Origin: an uncultured Armatimonadota bacterium
GTDB lineage: Bacteria; Armatimonadota; Fimbriimonadia; Fimbriimonadales; Fimbriimonadaceae
Direction: 5' to 3'
NCBI GenBank assembly: GCA_903927025.1
Contig: CAIYLG010000041.1
Location: 1 to 34,065 of the forward strand
Length of the DNA stretch: 34,065 bases
Shown here: piece after piece, positions 31,635 to 34,065 of the stretch
How positions within the stretch are numbered: the first letter of the stretch is position 1
Layout: every line of letters starts with the position of its first letter
Notes under the pieces: generated by a model
What the model was told of the DNA's origin: nothing
Databases searched by the model: none
The model's input: the letters and a program-made list of their open reading frames with translations, nothing else
Translations under genes and position numbers: made by a program

Positions 31635-33506
31635 ATGGAGCGCGATTGTGGAATCATCTTGGGGATGAACGCGGATGGGTTGGCTGGGATGGGGGCACAG
31701 CATTTGCGGGCAGGGCGGCCTCGGGAGGCGGAGGGGGTTTTGCGGGGGGCGGTTTTGGCGGAGCCTGGGCACCCGGAGGCGAACTTTCTTTTGGGGATGA
31801 TCCTCTGCCGGACTGGCCGATGGGCAGAAGCGGTTCCCTCGCTCGAGGTCGTCGTCGCCGCGCAGCCGACTCGGGATGAAGCGCTGTTTTGGCTGGCGGT
31901 GGCCAAGAAGAATTTGGGCGAACCGAAGGCTGCGGCGGAGCTGTGTCGACGAGCGCTGGCCATAAACCCGGACAACCCGATCGTGCTGAACGAGTTGGGC
32001 GTCTGCTGCCTTATGGTGGGCGAAGCGGCGGAGGCGGAGAAGGCGCTTCAGAAAGCGTGCCGACTACAACCGCAATCTGGCACCTATGTGTTCAACCTTG
32101 GCATGGCGCTCTCCCGGCTGGACCGAATCTACCGGGCGCTGGAGGCATTTCGACAGTCGGCTCAGCTTGACCCAAACCGGGCCGAGGCGTTTCTGGAAGC
32201 AGCGCGAATCCTGGAGATCCTCAACCAGCGCGACGAGGTGCTGAAGGTGATGCATCAGGCGGCGAAGCACCACCCCCAAAACCCCCAGGTGCGGCTGGCC
32301 CTGGCGTCGGCAATGGCGGCGACCGGGGACAAGGAGAACGGGGAGCGGCTTTACCGCGAAGTGTCGTCGGACCATCCGGACCTGGCGGGCTCCTACGGGC
32401 TGTGGCTCCAGAAAGAGGGGCGATTTAGCGAATCGATTGCCACCTTTGCCGATTCGCTGAAGGCAGACCCGGTTCAGGGGCTTCCCTACTTTGGCCTTGC
32501 AGAAGCGAAGACGTTTGAGCTGAACGGAGAACGGTGGCACTCGGCGGCCAAGGCGGTGCTGGATGCCCCCGAGCTTGACCTAAAGGGCAAGACCTACCTT
32601 GCCTACGCCCTTGCCCGATCTGCCGAGCGGGCCAAAGATTATGAAGAGGCGATGCAGTTCTACACCCTGGCGAATGCCTCCGCGTATCAGCTTTACAACG
32701 CGGGAAGACCCTTTGACCGGGCGCACCTGCGTGAGTTGACGGATGAAGCGATAAGCACCTATGACCAGCCAACCGTTCGGCGGCCGCTTCCGGGTGCCAG
32801 CGAGACGGACTGCCCGATCTTCATCGTGGGCATGATTCGGTCTGGCACCACGCTTCTGGACCAGGTGATCGCGAGCCACCGAGACGTGCAATCGGCGGGC
32901 GAGCCGGTATTTTGGCTTCGAGAGGCGGACAAGGTTCGCCGGTTGCCAGCGGCCTCGGTGACGGCAAATCTCATCTCCGGCCTTGCTGAACGGTACCTCT
33001 CAAGCCTTCGGGTGACCGCCGGGGAATCTCGTCGCATTACGGACAAGATGCCGCTGAACTACGCCCATCTTGGCCTGATCCACCGCACCTTCCCAAAGGC
33101 GAAGATCATTCACATGCGGCGGCAGCCGCTGGACACCTGCTTCTCGATCTTCACCACCTTCCTAGGCCTGGGACCGGTGTTTTCCTATCATCCCTCCAAC
33201 ATCATCTTCAGCTACCTGGAGTACCTGCGGCTGATGGAGCATTGGCGCCATGTGCTGCCCAGCGAGAACTTTATCGAGGTGGACTATGAAGCGCTGGTGG
33301 AGGACCGAGAGCCGATCGTGCGCGACCTGCTCGCCTTCTGCAACCTGGACTGGGATGAAGCATGCCTCCACCACGACCAGCGAGAATCGACCATCTCAAC
33401 CCCCAGCAAGTGGCAAGCCAGGCAGCCCGTCTACAAAAGCTCCGTGGAGAGGTGGCGGCCGTACGAGGCCTGGCTCGGGGAGTTCATGGAGCTTTATCCG
33501 ACTTAA
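31635..33506 (+). CDS. TPR-repeat sulfotransferase
   Basis: 623 residues from ATG 31635; ATG 31665 directly before the first TPR is an equally possible start. Residues about 12-350 are tetratricopeptide repeats (for example LNELGVCCLMVGEAAEAEKA, YVFNLGMALSRLDRIYRALE). The C-terminal part is a sulfotransferase domain with the PAPS-binding loop IFIVGMIRSGTTLLDQVIAS near 395-415, RITDKMPLNYAHLGLI near 474, and the 3'-phosphate-binding stretch KAKIIHMRRQPLDTCFS near 494. The enzyme moves sulfate from PAPS to a hydroxyl or tyrosine. No signal peptide is seen. It follows the toxin gene by 21 bp, but a functional link is doubtful. Confidence 0.92.
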   Translation: MERDCGIILGMNADGLAGMGAQHLRAGRPREAEGVLRGAVLAEPGHPEANFLLGMILCRTGRWAEAVPSLEVVVAAQPTRDEALFWLAVAKKNLGEPKAAAELCRRALAINPDNPIVLNELGVCCLMVGEAAEAEKALQKACRLQPQSGTYVFNLGMALSRLDRIYRALEAFRQSAQLDPNRAEAFLEAARILEILNQRDEVLKVMHQAAKHHPQNPQVRLALASAMAATGDKENGERLYREVSSDHPDLAGSYGLWLQKEGRFSESIATFADSLKADPVQGLPYFGLAEAKTFELNGERWHSAAKAVLDAPELDLKGKTYLAYALARSAERAKDYEEAMQFYTLANASAYQLYNAGRPFDRAHLRELTDEAISTYDQPTVRRPLPGASETDCPIFIVGMIRSGTTLLDQVIASHRDVQSAGEPVFWLREADKVRRLPAASVTANLISGLAERYLSSLRVTAGESRRITDKMPLNYAHLGLIHRTFPKAKIIHMRRQPLDTCFSIFTTFLGLGPVFSYHPSNIIFSYLEYLRLMEHWRHVLPSENFIEVDYEALVEDREPIVRDLLAFCNLDWDEACLHHDQRESTISTPSKWQARQPVYKSSVERWRPYEAWLGEFMELYPT

Positions 33507-33529
33507 GGTTAGCGTGGCTCGGCAAGGCG

Positions 33530-34065
33530 ATCTGCAGCGCCTTGGCTTGGCCAGAAGTGAATGACACCACGATCGTGAAAGCCCTGATTCATGCCAAAAA
33601 GGCGGTAATCCAGGTTCCCTCAACCGCCATTCGTGGCGGGCGGAGGGCTCAGGGAGGGGGTGGCGGACTGAAAATGCGCCCCTGGCGCCGAGTTTATTTC
33701 CAGCTACAAATCACGAAGAATGTGGACCCCGGCAAAGCCGGGAGCGCCAACGTTCGCCACCCCCTCCCCACCCTCCAGCCCGCCACGGAAGGCGGGAGAG
33801 GGAGCCGATCTGCAGGGCCTTGGCTAAACCAGGAGCAGGCTAACTGCCCCAGTTATCTATGCGCTGATTCATGCCAGCAAGGCGGTCATCCAGGTTCCCT
33901 CTACCGCCATTCGTGGCGGGCGGAGGGCCAGGGAGGGGGTGGCGGACTGAAGACGCGCCCCTGGCACCTTATCCAATACCAGCTACAAATTACGAAGAAT
34001 GTGGACCCCGGCGGAGCCGGGAGCGTTGACGTTCGCCACCCCCTCCCCACCCTCCAGCCCGCCAC
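33530..34065. repeat. Intergenic GC-rich repeat cluster (family B), running off the window
   Basis: Two main copies share AGGTTCCCTC(A/T)ACCGCC at 33612 and 33892, separated by 280 bp. Each continues through GGGAGGGGGTGGCGGACTGA, GCGCCCCTGGC and CAGCTACAAAT. The C-rich counterpart GCCACCCCCTCCCCACCCTC follows at about 33755 and again at 34036, where the window ends mid-copy. They match the cluster at 10525-11220. No gene is supported after 33506. Confidence 0.88.

Overview
This is a bacterial chromosomal window of fairly high GC with densely packed genes. The best taxonomic hint is the prepilin-like protein at 13053-14003. After its cleavage motif it reads FPVFAQAK, then a conserved [12 protein letters not shown] stretch, and it ends in a DGH motif, a style abundant in Armatimonadota (Fimbriimonadia-like bacteria). 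The many secreted lipoproteins, the YncE/phosphoesterase fusion and the TM0106-type nuclease-helicase fit that but do not prove it. I see no rRNA, tRNA or CRISPR array.

Layout. 1-500: GC-rich tandem repeats. 641-4384: an orphan Vsr-type endonuclease, then a CUT1 sugar importer whose first gene fuses the solute-binding protein to the first permease; the second permease overlaps it by 4 bp and no ATPase is present. 4403-7914: three composite palindromic repeat arrays. Between arrays 1 and 2 sits a PadR regulator/membrane protein pair; between arrays 2 and 3 sits an IS200-like REP-associated tyrosine transposase (RAYT). 7934-10371: an ABC-2 type exporter (ATPase and permease). 10525-11220: a second repeat family, which returns at 33530-34065.

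11274-15245 (minus strand): a LacI-family regulator followed by four genes linked by ATGA overlaps: prepilin-like protein, two small lipoproteins and a GH99/WbsX-like glycosidase. The regulator is divergent from a secreted protein gene. Between them lie three 14-bp operator-like palindromes spaced exactly 22 bp apart. 15402-22418 holds three paralogues of a secreted protein family I do not recognise. The third is divergent from an 876-residue YncE/phosphoesterase gene. 22589-25975: a RecB-like nuclease/RNase H-like/SF1 helicase fusion.

26040-28170 is a less GC-rich, gene-poor island with one unknown ORF and one tiny membrane ORF. It is followed by an aldo/keto reductase, a fold-back repeat, a truncated RHS tip with a Cys-rich tail and a following unknown gene, a ribbon-helix-helix/PIN toxin-antitoxin pair whose toxin appears to lack one catalytic Asp, and a TPR-sulfotransferase.

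The most distinctive features are: the RAYT with its composite palindromic arrays, whose stems are kept by compensatory changes; the phased LacI operator array; the three-member unknown secreted family; and the binding-protein/permease fusion. Starts were chosen by eye from ribosome-binding sites, overlaps and signal peptides. All family assignments come from motif recognition, not from a database search.
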